NCBI GenBank assembly: GCA_001931875.2
Contig: MSJH02000152.1
Span: forward strand, 1 to 34,862
DNA length: 34,862 nt
Direction: 5' to 3'
From: Byssochlamys sp. IMV 00236
Taxonomy: Eukaryota > Ascomycota > Eurotiomycetes > Eurotiales > Thermoascaceae
In this document: one piece after another, positions 19,171 through 30,918 of the stretch
Layout: every line of letters begins with the position of its first letter
Position numbering within the stretch: position 1 is the stretch's first letter
Program-made: the position numbers and the translations under genes
Notes under the pieces: generated by a model
Databases searched by the model: none
Told to the model about the DNA's origin: nothing
The model's input: the letters and a program-made list of their open reading frames with translations, nothing else

Positions 19171-21264
19171 TTATATTACTTCTACTTCAGTTCTTCTTGT
19201 TCTTTTGTCTTGTTCCTGTACACGATTAATATAAATCAGATTGTCATCTGTATACAGGTATCTCTTCTTGTTTATATGAGACACATCTAATAATGTCATG
19301 TCTTTATAGTGAAGAGGGGCAACCATTTCGCTATAACTATTATAAACAGTGAGTTTGATTTTGATGTTTCACTGTTTAATATAATAACCTAAGCAATTTA
19401 AACTTTTCAAATAATTGACGCAAATCCTCAGCTGAATAATCTATAAACTGCCTGGCAATGAATCGAACATCAGTGTCACTAAAAATAAACTTGTTAGTTT
19501 ATCATACTTTATAAATCAATTTTACTTGCCTTGTCAAACCAAGTACATCAATAACTGATCTCTTCTTTTCTCCAATAGCGCGATTAAACTTCATGCTTCC
19601 ATTTTCTTGTACAATAAATTCAACTTGGAGTCTATTCAACATATCATTATCCTTTGGTTGGTCATTATTGTCAACATTCATCAATAGTTCATTGTTCACA
19701 TATTCAGCCTTGATTAACTTTTGATGCACTCCTCCTTCTGAAATGGAAGGTATAAAATCCGATGCTAATTTAGCAGGTGGCATGCTATTTTGCAATGGTA
19801 AATATAGGATCTCTCCCTTTGTATAACTTACGCATTAAAGAAGGTAGTTTGATTGCTTTTGATGAGTTCTTGAAGTGATGATATGTTTATGTCAGATGTT
19901 GAAATAGGCTGGAGAAGGTTAGGAGTCATTTGTGCCTTTATTGAATTTCTACAGAGTAAGTGACCAAACCTGATGATAAAAAAAGGGGAAATGTTAATTC
20001 AAAAAGATATTATCCATGTATCAAATTTACTTTGCTTCCAAAGATATGTCCTTGTATTCTTCTTGTTTAAACGCACTTAGTAACAGTTCCTTAATATCAC
20101 TCATTTGCATTGTCCTATCATGTTTATCTTATTGCTCCTTCTTTTTTTTTTTTTTTGGGTGGTTGAACTTACTGCTGATCGGCTAGATTGATCAAGTTTG
20201 GCTCCTTATTTTCGCTATCGTTCTTCTTTTTTAATCTACTCCAGCCAAATTGTCGATCATACATAGGCATAGCCAAAGAATCATGAAACGGAACCAAATT
20301 AAATTCTGATCCTTGATCTACTAATATTTTATTGGCTTGTTCTAATGGTTTTTTGCTTGTCATATTTAGCTATAGAATATGAGCATCATTGTCTTCACTA
20401 TCTTCATATGTATAAGCTAACCTCTGTCAATGTCAAGTTAAGCAATCTTTTCGCATTTTCCATAGCATGGTCAGATAGACTCGTAAAGACAAACTATAAA
20501 CACAAAGAATCAATACTGAGCTCAATAGACTTTGATTGATCTACCTTGTCGTTGTCTAAAGAAATGTATGATCCTGATACTTTGGAAATACCTGCTAGCA
20601 CACGAGATATTTCAGAACGAAATCGACTATCTTCTAATGTTTCTATTGGCACTTGCACTTGTCCTTCGACAAGTTTCAGATGTCCCTGAATATCTTGCTT
20701 TGCATTTTCCACTGCACTTGGCTGTCCTTCGATCAAATACCGACTCTGAGTCACGTCAATGGTCACATTCACCTTGTTGGCTTCCTCAATTTTTCGAATA
20801 GTGCTACCATTATCTCCAATGATGAAAAATAACTCCTGACGAGATGCTGGGAATTGCTCGATTATTCTCTTCTTTCTTTCTTCTCTTACTTGTTCTCTTG
20901 TCTTTATGCCCCATGTGTTTTGCAATATAGTAGCCAACATGCTCCTTTTAGTGCTGTTCTTTTTATACATTTGCTTTGAAGCTAAATATTCGGCTAATTG
21001 ATGCTTGTTGTATGATTTATTTAACAGTGTGTACAGTTTTTGATATTCATTTGTTGTTATCACTTTTTGTCTTGGTCGAAGGGATTCCATTGTGGCCAGA
21101 ACGACAGTTGAATTGTCTTCTGGATTCAAAGGTTTTTGAAGTTCAGCTACGAGCTCCTTTAGTCTTTCGTCTGACAAGATCTCTTGCGTTTGTCTGCAGG
21201 ATGAGATTGAGAAACATCGTCTATATTGTCGAATGACGATACGGTTGCTTAAACACTTCAACAT
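19171..21264 (-). CDS. SLS1: Mitochondrial inner-membrane-associated regulator SLS1 (KH-like)
   Basis: Eight exons read downward: 21264-20545, 20493-20422, 20369-20173, 20114-20031, 19969-19832, 19784-19530, 19478-19389, 19336-19171, giving 573 residues. The N terminus is basic and free of acidic residues (MLKCLSNRIVIRQYRRCFSI), a good mitochondrial presequence. Residues about 55-140 (ATMESLRPRQKVITTNEYQK, ATILQNTWGIKTREQV) fit the Sls1 N-terminal domain. A KH-like unit follows around residue 145-190 (ELFFIIGDNGSTIRKIEEAN). The end is RVQEQDKRTRRTEVEVI. Sls1 in yeast coordinates mitochondrial transcription and translation at the inner membrane. Intron 6 (19479-19529) is GC-AG: ACAAG/GCAAGT. 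The alternative GT a few bases on would create an immediate stop, so the GC donor is required. It is divergent from NST1 across 681 bp. Confidence 0.85.
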
Positions 21265-21945
21265 AATGCATATTAAAAAAAGATTTTTTGACAGGCGTTA
21301 AGTGTATATATTTTTTGAGGAAAGCAGTCACTATCAGGTGGTCCCTTTAAGAAATCCACCTCCTCTCTAGGCACGGATATTAAGGACGATGCATGTCGGT
21401 AGCAGGTGTCATGTTTTTATTTGATGGTTAAATAAGGAAAATGTATACATACAAGGGCGTATCCTAGCAAAAGTAAATGGAATACATAACAAATGTAGTC
21501 AAGAAAAAGAATATCATTTATTAATGCACTGTGCATGTCTTTTAATATTGACGCGTAATTGCAGGACATTTTGATTGTTGATTAATCAATTTAATTAAAG
21601 GCATCAACACAATGAATTGCATACTTTCATCGTCTTGTAACAATAATGTTCAATCCACGAGTCAATCTCCGCACTTTGAACCGTCACACATTAAATCTGA
21701 TTGGCCGTAGAACTGTTTACTGGGAACAGAAGAGAAAAAAAAGAAACTTTTTTGAGCCCTTCTTGGTCTCTTTCTTTTTTTTTTTTTTTCTTTTTTCCTT
21801 CTTTTTCTTAATAAAAAGCTACAGGGTAATTTCAACTATTTTAGTTCATAATAAAAGTAGTGTGACTAATATATGCTCTTAAAAGATCCTGTCCTTTATT
21901 TTTTCAATTTTAGCTGACCTTTGCTTCATCTGGCTCTTTAGTCTA
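21265..21945. promoter_or_regulatory. Divergent SLS1/NST1 promoter region
   Basis: This 681-bp gap lies between two divergent genes. A long T-run (21775-21800) sits about 150 bp before the NST1 start. The plus-strand frame at 21646-21882 runs through that homopolymer and is not credible. No RNA gene or specific operator was recognised. Confidence 0.4.
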
Positions 21946-24900
21946 ATGACAAAGTCCATACAGTTATCCAACAAGACGACACAACCTATGACAAACAACA
22001 ACAACAATAATAATAATAACAGCAACAATAACGAGTGCACCGCTGCTTCAGCCTCCAAAAAGAAAAAGAAAAATAAAAAGAAGTCCAAATCAACTACGAG
22101 TAATAATCAACCAAAGGCACAAACAGACATGGTCGACGCCATGATGAACCACCACGTCACTCGACACGGTGAAAGCACTTCAAAAAATAGTAGCAATAGT
22201 AAAAATAACTCAAATAAAAAGAACAAAAACAAAGAAGACGACAGCTTTTGGTCAAGCACGAGTAATGCAGAAGAACGACAAAAGATTCGAGAGTTTTGGC
22301 TACAATTAGGCGAAGAAGAAAGAAGATCACTTGTCAAAGTTGAAAAAGAAGCCGTACTACGTAAAATGAAAGAACAACAAAAACACAGCTGTAATTGTTC
22401 CGTTTGCGGTAAAAAGAGGTAAGGTGCTATAGCCCTTTTTTAGTTGCAAACATATTCAATATTTTCATTGTCTAGAACGGCTATCGAAGATGAGCTTGAA
22501 GTATTATATGATGCTTATTATGAAGAATTAGAACAATATGCTAATCATCAACAACAAACTCGTGGCTCTTCTTCTTCAACTGCATTACCTCGCTCGATTA
22601 GTTATATTCGTGGTGGTAGAATATATCATAACGGCGATGATGACATTTTGGATGAAGATGATGATGAAGAGGAAGATGAAGAAGAAGACGAGGAAGATGA
22701 GGAAGATATTGATATATTAGGTGATGAAGAAGATGAAGATGACGACGATGAAGAAGAAGAAGAGGAGGAAGAGGAGGAGGAAGACGATGACGACTTTGAT
22801 GATGACGATGAAGCCATCAGCCGTCCCTCAATATCTGCTTATTCTGAAAAGAGTCGATTTGATGAATTAACTCACATTCGACACACGGCTGCAAAATCCT
22901 CTGCAAATGGTGACCATTTTAGCTTTGGAAACAGTCTAACTGTCAAAGGTACAAACACAAAAATTTAATTTTCGTGTGTAAAAATTTTTATATGCAAGCT
23001 AACGCTTTTAGTAGGTGGTATTTTAACTGTGGCAGATGATTTACTAAAAAATGACGGGAAAAAGTTTCTTGACATGATGGAGCGTCTCGCTGAACGAAGG
23101 ATGCAGAAAGAAGACATTTCTTTGGATCAGAATAGTAATTACTTTCAAGAGGAGGAAGATGATGAGGATGGTTATGAGGATGATGAGGATGAGGTAAGTC
23201 AAATAAATCATTTTAAAAGCAAATCATTCATTAATTATATAATCAAAAGGATACCCGTACTGAAGAACAGCGCATGGAAGAAGGTCGCCGTATGTTCCAG
23301 ATATTCGCAGCGCGTATGTTTGAGCAAAGAGTGCTTGCTGCTTATAGAGAAAAAGTAGCTCAAGAACGACAGCAAAGATTACTAGAGGAACTTGCAGAAG
23401 AGGACCGATTGCGAGAGGAAAGAGAAGCAAAGAAACAATTAGAAAGGGAGCGCAAAAAGGACAAAAAAAGGTATTACATCGTGACATATCACAGTTTCAA
23501 ATGTTCTGATCTTTATTTTCATCTGCCCCAGACAATTAAAAAAACAGCAGGAGGAAGAAAGACTCGCGCTTGAAGCCAAAAAGAAAGCTGAAGAAGAAGC
23601 TTTACGTAAACAAAAAGAGAAAAAGATGGAAGAAGAGCGACAGAGACGTGAGAAGGAACGCTTAAGGAAAGAAGAAGAAAAGAGACAACGTGAAGAGGAG
23701 CGTCAGAAGAAGGAAGAAGAAAAGAAGCGAAAACTTAAAGAAGAGAAGGAGCGGGAGAAGAAGCGTAGAGAGAAGGAAGAGAAAGAACGTAAGGAAAAGG
23801 AAGAAAGAGAACGTAAAGAAAAGGAAGAAAGAGAACGTAAAGAAAAGGAAGAAAAGGAACGCAAGGCAAAAGAAGAGAAAGAGCGCAAGGAAAAGGAAGA
23901 GCATGAGCGAAAAGAGAAGGAGCAACAAGAACGAAAGGCAAACAAAGAAAAAGAGCGTAAAGAAAAGCTACGTTTGGAGAAGGAAAAGGTTGACGAACAA
24001 GAAAAGCCAAAAGAAGCAATGGTTGTGACTCCAACTGCTACGACTGCGCCTAAACAGCCCATTATAGAAAAGCAGCCAGTATTACCGCAGTATAGTCATA
24101 TTCCTCCAGATGATTTTGAGAACAGACAACAAGTATTAATTGAAGCCCTTGTTGGATCTACTTCAAGACCTTCAAACTTTGTTGAACCCAATAACATTCA
24201 GCATTCTCTTGCTCAATTACAACTATCGCAGCCCAGTCCTCTCCCTCTTTCTCACCCGCATCATCTTCATCATCATCAACAGCAGCCTCCTTTACCACAT
24301 ATACAACAGCAACAACCGTTTATGCCATTATCTCGTCATTTAGGTGGGACACCCGCCTCGTTCCTTTCAACTTCACTTGATCATACCTCACCTTTATCCG
24401 ATGCTAATTCATCTGTTCTTGGACTGTTTAATAATCGATCCACTGCACCACCTTCTACATCACTCCTAACGGAAACACCTTCCACTCGGCGATCGCTTAC
24501 ATCGATTGCACCTATTGGACAACCTATTCATAATGGACGTCGTTCATCTGTACAACCAGTAGGAACAATAGGATCACTACCGGATGATGCCTTTCTAAGC
24601 GGCAAACGGACGGAAACAGAAGGAATGACTGCGCGATCCTTCTTTTCCAGTTTCCTATTTGGAGAGCCTACTAAATGTAAATTCTTTTTTATTGTAAATT
24701 GTGTAGTAAACTAACATTTTGTATTAGATCATAATAACACGCCACCTCCTCACGTGATGTCTCATGACTATGATACCAGGCTGGCTCAGGACAATAGAAG
24801 ATTTTCAGGCGATGGACAGCAACAACAACAACATACTCCTGGCTGGACAAATGGTAATTATCCATTTTTTTAGGTTTATTTTTATCTTATATATTTCTAT

Positions 24901-25388
24901 GTAGCATGGACAGCATCCTCACTACTAACAGACAATGTGCATGGTAAACTGTTTGGTGATGCATTGGTAAGTGTAGCCTTTAAATAATGAAAAAATTTTT
25001 TTTGCTAATAAGCTCCATGAACACTATATAGCCGGACCGCACAGCCATGACTTTGGAACGAGTGAAGGTGGCGTATCAAAAGCTAAATGAGATCACACAA
25101 GTGAAAATGTTTACAGGATACCACACACTTGTTCAACTACACCGTATGATGAATGATCTATATATTGACTTTCCAATTGATATTCGGGAACTATACGAAA
25201 TACTCTGCTCTCCTTTGAGCGGATTCCGATGCTTTCATCACGGTCAACACGGTATTGTTGTCTTATATGACAATAGCAGTATGGCAAGCACAACAAACTT
25301 TTCTTCACCGCCACATTCTTCATTACTATTACCATCACATCCACCCCCTTCTTTGCAACCCGGCAATAATCCTCCTTTATTCTCATAA
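21946..25388 (+). CDS. NST1: Stress response protein NST1
   Basis: Eight exons, 21946-22418, 22476-22948, 23015-23193, 23250-23470, 23532-24676, 24728-24853, 24905-24966 and 25032-25388, give 1011 residues. The diagnostic blocks are all present: [20 protein letters not shown], then [10 protein letters not shown] joined to [19 protein letters not shown]. After these come the acidic run (about 215-290), [20 protein letters not shown], and a very long Lys/Glu/Arg coiled coil (about 395-575). The rest is Gln/His/Pro-rich, ending in a conserved helical block ([20 protein letters not shown], then [18 protein letters not shown]). In yeast Nst1 affects salt tolerance and links to mRNA processing; a role here is inferred from homology only. 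The acceptor of exon 3 was set at TAGTAG/GTGGT to give [10 protein letters not shown]. The coiled coil contains two perfect adjacent 24-nt units (23803-23826, 23827-23850). Confidence 0.93.
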
Positions 25389-25678
25389 CGGAATAAAATC
25401 TTGTACTTTATAATAAAGATATAAATTGCATATTTACATGAAGCAAGATGACTTTTTGCACAAGTTGCTTTCTTAAAAAGACAAAATATTATGAAAGCCA
25501 ACAAGGCTTACTAAGATATTATTAGCTTTTATTTCGTTAAAGCATAAACACACTATTTTTATATATGTTCAATACACACAATGTCAGTTGATGAGAGAGA
25601 TATGATTACCAAAAAAAAAGGGGGAGGGGGAACAAACGACTTTATACACAAACTTTTTATTATTTACTAAAATATTCT
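25389..25678. terminator. Convergent 3' ends of NST1 and DEF1
   Basis: 290 bp between two convergent genes. AATAAA-type signals occur on the plus strand near 25390-25415 (GGAATAAAATC, TAATAAAGAT). A G-rich patch at 25620-25632 lies close to the DEF1 end. Nothing else is seen. Confidence 0.4.
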
Positions 25679-28451
25679 TTATTGGCTCCAGTATTGCTGC
25701 TGTTGACGGTTAGTCACAGTAGACTGAGTTTGCTGTTGAGGATGACCTTGGGTCATGTGCTGCTGATATTGAGGATACTGCTGGTAAGAGAACATTTGAG
25801 GTTGTCCAAAAAAGTTATTTGTACCAGCATAAGGATGTTGCTGGTGCAACTGTTGTTGCTGCTGTTGCTGGGGCAACTGAGTTTGTTGTTGCTGAGATGC
25901 AGGTGTTTGCTGTTGCTGGGAAGCAGCATTAGAAGCAGCGGTACGTGCAGCAGAAGTCATGTCAGCCTTTTGAGTAGGCTGTGTTTGTTGTGCTCCTTGA
26001 GCACTAGACTGTTGCTGTTGGTGATGATTCAAATGGCCCAAGAACCCTTGTAATTGAGGCTGGACATACATGCTCTTTTGGTAATCGCTCAAGCCCAAGT
26101 CATCATAACCGCTCATAGCTTGATTGTACAACTGAGACTGTTGACCGTAAGGGCTGTTGTAAGGAGACTGGACAGTCGCTGCGGCGGCAGCAGCAGCAGT
26201 CGTAGGTTTGCCAGCGGCAGTAGTGTGCTGATACATGTTGGGGTACATGCTCTTGTTCATGAAAGGTTGACCATAAGCGGATTGTTGGTAGGCATTGTAT
26301 TGGTTATGCATGTAGTAATATTGATAATAAGGCAAGTTGGTAGGGTACATTTGCTGAGGCAAAGTCTGACTTTGGGCACCAGCTTGACCAGTGGTATCTT
26401 GACTGTATTTATCACGAGCTTGATAAGGGCTAGCAGATGTCACTGAAGGAGAGTGATGACTGAATGCAGTTGGGTCATAATAACCCTATAATAATGAATT
26501 TAGATCACCTTTCCTCTTCCATTCCCTCTCTATACAAAAATCTGCAATACTTACCATAGCAGCAGCAGCTCTTTGGGCTTCAGTACCATAAATACCATAG
26601 TCAGGCAAGTTGCCCATAGGGTTCATGCCAAATCCAGAAACACCTGTAGGTGGTTGACTGGGTAAGTATGAGCTGTAAGCGGAGGTGAGATGATCCATTC
26701 CGAAAGGTTGTTGTTGTTGCTGCTGCTGGGGCACGGCTTGATGAGGAAGCTGTTGAGGCAATTGTTGCTGTTGAGGAACTTGCTGTTGTTGTTGCTGTTG
26801 CTGTTGCTGTTGTTGTTGCTGTTGTTGTTGGTAAGCAGGAGCTGTGGCAGCAGCAGAAGCAGTGGTGTTCATAGGAGCCGAAGTAGCACTGGTTGTGATA
26901 GTAGTTTCTTGTTGCTTAAGATAAGAGGATTGTGCAAAGTTTGCATCATGAGTTGTGGCGGCATTTGCAGCAGCGCCGGAAGTAGTGGAAGGAATTGTGT
27001 TTGAAGCTACAGCTGAAGCCGTAGTAGGTTTAGATTCAGCTGCGGGTTCATTTGCAGTTGCGGCTGTACTATTGGTTTCCTTTTTACTACTTCCCGATTA
27101 GTAAAAAAAAATAACCATCATAAAAACATTAAAAGACTTACAGTATTTCGGGTTGATCGTCGTCTACATTGAGTGAGCCAAACTTGACGTCCAGCGAAGC
27201 GATATCGGATGACTTGGGTAAAACGACGGGTTCTTCTTGATTGTGGAGACGGTTTAGTGCAGATTTGTCTTCTTCCTTATTTACTTCTGGTTCCTTGTGA
27301 CTTGATTCTAGTTCTTTGGAAGTATCTTTCATTGTGCTTTCGTTCGTATCAACAGGGGTAGACCATTCATCAACGACGGGATGTTCTGTAGTCGTTGTCG
27401 CTGTATTCCAGGCATCATTTGTAGTGTTGCTAGTCGCATTCCAGCCATCATCCGCCGCAGCGCCCGTAGTATTCCAACTGTCATTTACATTAGTACTTGT
27501 TGTGTTCCAGCCATCTGTTATTGTTGTTGTTTGTGTATCTTGTTCTGTATCTACATGAGGAGTTTCTGGCTCTGGTTTAGGTTTTGACCTACAGAAAAAA
27601 AATTTTTTAGCCTCATTTTTTTTTTTGACAAAGGCGACCCATGTTTATGTATACTTACTTTAGAAGGCTTGCCCAAGTCTTTGGTTGATCCTCGTTTGAG
27701 GTATCATTATTATTTGCACTATTGTCTTGTGTGGAAGTGGAGGCCCAATTATCAGTTGCATTTGTCGTATTCCATGAATCATCCACGTTTTCATTCTGTT
27801 GTTTTGAAGATGCAATAGATGCCCATGAGCCAGCAGCAGGTGCAGAAGAATCATGGTGCTTGTCCCATGATGATGAAGCGTTTGAGGATGTATTTATCTT
27901 TCGTGCACGGTTAGGAGGTACTGATGCTATATATACATATATACATTATGATTAATACGAGACATACGCGCATATGCTCAATTCTAACCTTTTCCGGCTC
28001 GATTAGGTCTGTCGTTATTAGATGATCTTGATGGTGTACTCGGTTTAGGTGAGTATGAAGTCATGGTCGAAGATTGTTGATGTGGAGAAATAGAGGCAGT
28101 AGTTGCAGCCTTTGCTTTCTGTGCTTCTTTTTTTGATTTTTTCGTCTTTACTTCGCCCCATTGATTAGCGTGTCCTGTAAAAAGCCATTGTATTTTAAGG
28201 AGAAGGGCTCTTTAAGGAGAAGAAAAAGAGAGTGTATTACCTTCACTAATTCTGTCTATAGCCAAGTCCAAATCACCATTTGCTTCTTCCAGCACAAATA
28301 AGAGGTCATCGTCTGACCAATCAGAAAATAGGACTTTAAGTGTAGGCAGCTTTGCGGAATATTTAGACTTGAGTTTCTTGAGATCATTCTGTTCAGAAGA
28401 ACTACTTTTATTCCTTGTATTTTGTGATGAGCGTGTTTCGTATGAAGTCAT
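25679..28451 (-). CDS. DEF1: RNA polymerase II degradation factor DEF1 homologue
   Basis: Six exons read downward: 28451-28241, 28174-27989, 27926-27659, 27588-27142, 27086-26555, 26485-25679, giving 816 residues. Residues about 30-70 form a CUE-like ubiquitin-binding domain (LPTLKVLFSDWSDDDLLFVL, then EEANGDLDLAIDRISEG), followed by HANQWGEVKTKKSKK as in Def1 proteins. The middle is Ser/Thr/Asn-rich with four tandem 11-residue D-x-W-N units. The C-terminal half is extremely Gln/Tyr-rich (poly-Gln at about 26763-26830, YYQYYYMHNQYNAYQQ). In yeast Def1 is proteolytically processed and recruits an elongin-cullin ligase to stalled RNA polymerase II; low-complexity Gln is part of the family. The exon 5 start has two in-frame choices three bases apart (27089 or 27086). 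I prefer 27086 because the other AG lies very close to a CTAAT branch-like site. Confidence 0.9.
27384..27515 (-). repeat. Four tandem 33-nt units (11-residue W-N repeat) inside DEF1
   Basis: Units DGWNTTSTNVN, DSWNTTGAAAD, DGWNATSNTTN and DAWNTATTTTE follow one another without gaps; Asp1, Trp3 and Asn4 never change. The DNA differs between units, so the protein pattern is older than any recent slippage. Looser copies (DDSWNTT, TDNWAST) lie in the preceding exon, and VDEWSTP follows. Confidence 0.85.
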
Positions 28452-29214
28452 GATGTGAATTTAACTGTGAAATGTATAAATAAGCATTTCTTTCCCTCTT
28501 TAATAAACAAACCTTTTTATTTTAATAATACTCTTTCTCTTTTTTTTCAGTGAAATTTAACAAGAGAAAAAAAATATTTCAACCGTAGTTAAAGGAAAAA
28601 GAAAAAAAGAAAAAGAGAGAGTGAGAGCCATGATGATTTCAAATGAAGTGATCTGAGTATCAAATTCAAATTATACAACAAGTATTATAAAATGAAACTT
28701 TTTTTTTTTTTACAATTGTTTGTATCAATACCAATGCACGCGTCATGACTTTTTAGACAATCAAAGATGACTTTAAATGAATGCTTTATCCTTATTAAAG
28801 AATGACTTCATTTGAACATGCTTTGACTTGTAGACGGAGATATAATTGTCGTAATGTGTGGGAAGAGTCACGCCAACATGTTATTTTCTAATGCAACAAA
28901 AGGATATAAATATAAATTAAATTAAATACATAGACAAAGAACACCTTTTTCAACAATGAGAATGCTATTAAGGAGAGTCATCAATCAATTGAATGCAGAC
29001 TAATAAGGAGAGTGAGTCATCTACAATGTTCTTTCAAGGAGACGTTTATGGATGAATAGATTACAAAATGATATATTATTGACTTTGGTGTGTAATTCGA
29101 TAATTAAAAGACTGGATGATACGCGTTTCTTTTTTTTAAAAAGTGAAAGCTTTAATAAAAAGTCATAAGTGTTTGTCATTGATCGGCAATTAAATTAACT
29201 AAAAAACAATAATG
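28452..29214. promoter_or_regulatory. DEF1 5' flank and intergenic DNA
   Basis: 763 bp without a gene. The 150 bp above the DEF1 start are T-rich on the plus strand around 28535-28550 and purine-rich around 28563-28620, as in other 5' flanks here. The remainder to the transposon end at 29215 is AT-rich with no recognisable element. Confidence 0.4.
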
Positions 29215-30387
29215 TACAGTATTTCCAGAAAGCAATGTCGCAAAAATTGAATTTTTACAATACAAAATATACAGGAATGCGACATCTTGGCGCGACATTA
29301 ATTTTTAAAAACACTGTATGTCATTGGTCAGCCAAAATTGATGTCATTAGCCAATCAAAATTAATTTTATATGAAGGAGAATATGTGCGTTATACAGTCC
29401 AGGATAAAGCTAGGTTTTTCGATCTGAAGATTGAAAAGTGTATGACTGCATCAGCTGCAGCAAAGCAGTTGGGCATGCACACTCGAACAGCTTATAGATG
29501 GATTAGTATTTTTGAGAGCTATAAAAAAGTAGGTCGTAAGTGCATCTTAGCTGAAGAGCATAAAACGACTGTTATCGACTTCATTAATGCTAATCCCTAT
29601 GCTACTGTTGTTGAAGTGACTGAGCATTTATTGAAGCGATTTCAAGATCTTAAAGCATCACGCAGCATTATTAATAACTTTATGAGACGTGGGTGTGACC
29701 TTTCGTTGAAGAAGGCTGATTTTCATTCTGTCGAAAGAAATAGTCAAGCAAAGCTTGAAGAGAGATATGATTGGGTTCGTAAATGGGAAAACACGGATAT
29801 GAACCTTTTGGCGAACTGCGTGTTTCTTAACGAGTCTGCTTTTGATATCAATATGAAACGCTCCAGGGTTTGGTCTAAAAAAGGTACGCGTGCCATTGTT
29901 ACCAGACCTACTACGAGGGCAAACACAACATCTATGTTGGGCACTATTTCTGCTGCAGGTTTGATTGTAGTCGGCGTAGAAAAACCAAAACCTGCTAAGA
30001 AGAGAAAGGCTAATGGATATATAAGCTCAGGAACTGTAACAGGCCATTACATCAGTTTCTTAAAAACGACTCTCGATGAAACGGATAAATATCCACATAT
30101 GGAAGGTCATTATATAGTGATGGATAATGCACCCATTCACACACATGAGAACATAAAGAAGTATATTGAGTACCAAGGACATAAATGTGTGTACCTTCCT
30201 ACTTATTCTCCTGAGCTTAACCCAATAGAACAATTCTGGGCAGTGGCGAAGAGCAAGGTAAAACGTCATAGGGTCTTTGCAGGAAGACACGTTATCAAAA
30301 ATAATTACGGAATCCTGCAACAGCGTGGAAAAAGGTTACTTCAAAGACTTTGTTTCGCATTCTTACAAGTGTTGGGATAAATGTTGA
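29215..30387 (+). mobile_element. Tc1/mariner-type transposon, 5' end plus broken transposase
   Basis: The left boundary is TA (29215-29216) followed by CAGTATTTCCAGAAAGCAAT, the form of a Tc1-like inverted repeat. Subterminal TGTCATTGG and GCCAATCAAAAT motifs recur in the fragment at 11265-11393. I searched to about 30480 for the matching right terminus and found none, so the element is truncated or its end has diverged. The boundary given on the right is the end of the coding trace, not of the element. Confidence 0.75.
29235..30387 (+). pseudogene. DDE (D,D34E) transposase, inactivated
   Basis: A helix-turn-helix region (CMTASAAAKQLGMHTRTAYR) precedes a DDE core. The second acid is Asp297 (YIVMDNAPIH) and the third Glu332 (YSPELNPIEQFW), 34 residues between them as in Tc1. 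The first catalytic position, in CVFLNESAFDINMK, is Asn199 (codon AAC, 29829-29831) where the family has Asp. The open frame runs to 30380, but the family-like C terminus (ESCNSVEKGYFKDFVSHSYK, stop at 30385-30387) lies in a different frame from about 30270-30286. There are thus two independent lesions. The first residues of the open frame overlap the terminal repeat, so the true start is uncertain. Confidence 0.85.
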
Positions 30388-30918
30388 AACAAAGAGTCTT
30401 TGTAACAACAATTTTATAACATCAACAATGCAACGACTGAAGAATAATGTGCTGTTAAAAAAAAACTTCTTCTTCACTGACTCTTTTTTTATTTTTAGCA
30501 GTTTCCCCTTTTAATATGTCAAAGCCAACCTCCGTATTCCTTGTCCACCGTTGTTTTATCAGCAACTCATGCATGATCAAATTTTCCACAGCACGATATG
30601 CTAAAGGATAGGCAAGGATACGCGAGAATCACTGCGGGGAAAAAGCTCCATTTATTTATACTGGGGTTTTTGCGTTGATCTGCTCCAATAGAGCAGATCA
30701 GAAATAATTCCAGCGCTTCAAACCTTTGGTAATGCTCATTGTGTGTTCAATTACGTGCTTGCCTTATCGACAATGATCTTCCTCGATTAAACCACGTATT
30801 TTTTTTTGTTTCAACTAATCAATGGTCTTCAAACATGCAACTACACTAAATTCAGAGGCAGGTTGACCGGTATAAGCAGCAGTTAATGAGATGGCTGGAA
30901 GGGATTGTGCATCTTTCG
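30388..30918. other. Intergenic; contains a perfect hairpin, no gene
   Basis: About 530 bp of AT-rich sequence between the transposase trace and the next decayed ORF. The only structured element is the inverted repeat at 30676-30700. A possible extension of the decayed ORF reads to about 30852 in shifted frames. Confidence 0.4.
30676..30700. repeat. Perfect hairpin, 10-bp stem, 5-nt loop
   Basis: TGATCTGCTC (30676-30685) and GAGCAGATCA (30691-30700) flank CAATA. No T-run follows on either strand and no gene ends here, so a terminator role is not supported. Confidence 0.85.

Noticed and set aside
22626..22817. Serine-only frame on the minus strand
   Set aside because: It is the antisense of the Asp/Glu run in NST1 exon 2.
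23662..24062. Several Leu/Phe/Ser-rich frames on both strands
   Set aside because: They are shadows of the Lys/Glu coiled-coil coding region of NST1; low complexity keeps other frames open.
25682..27004. Leu-rich plus-strand frames
   Set aside because: They are antisense of the Gln-rich half of DEF1.
30388..30480. Right terminus of the Tc1-like element near TGTGCTGTTA
   Set aside because: Only a few bases agree with the inverted 5' end, no better than chance in AT-rich DNA.
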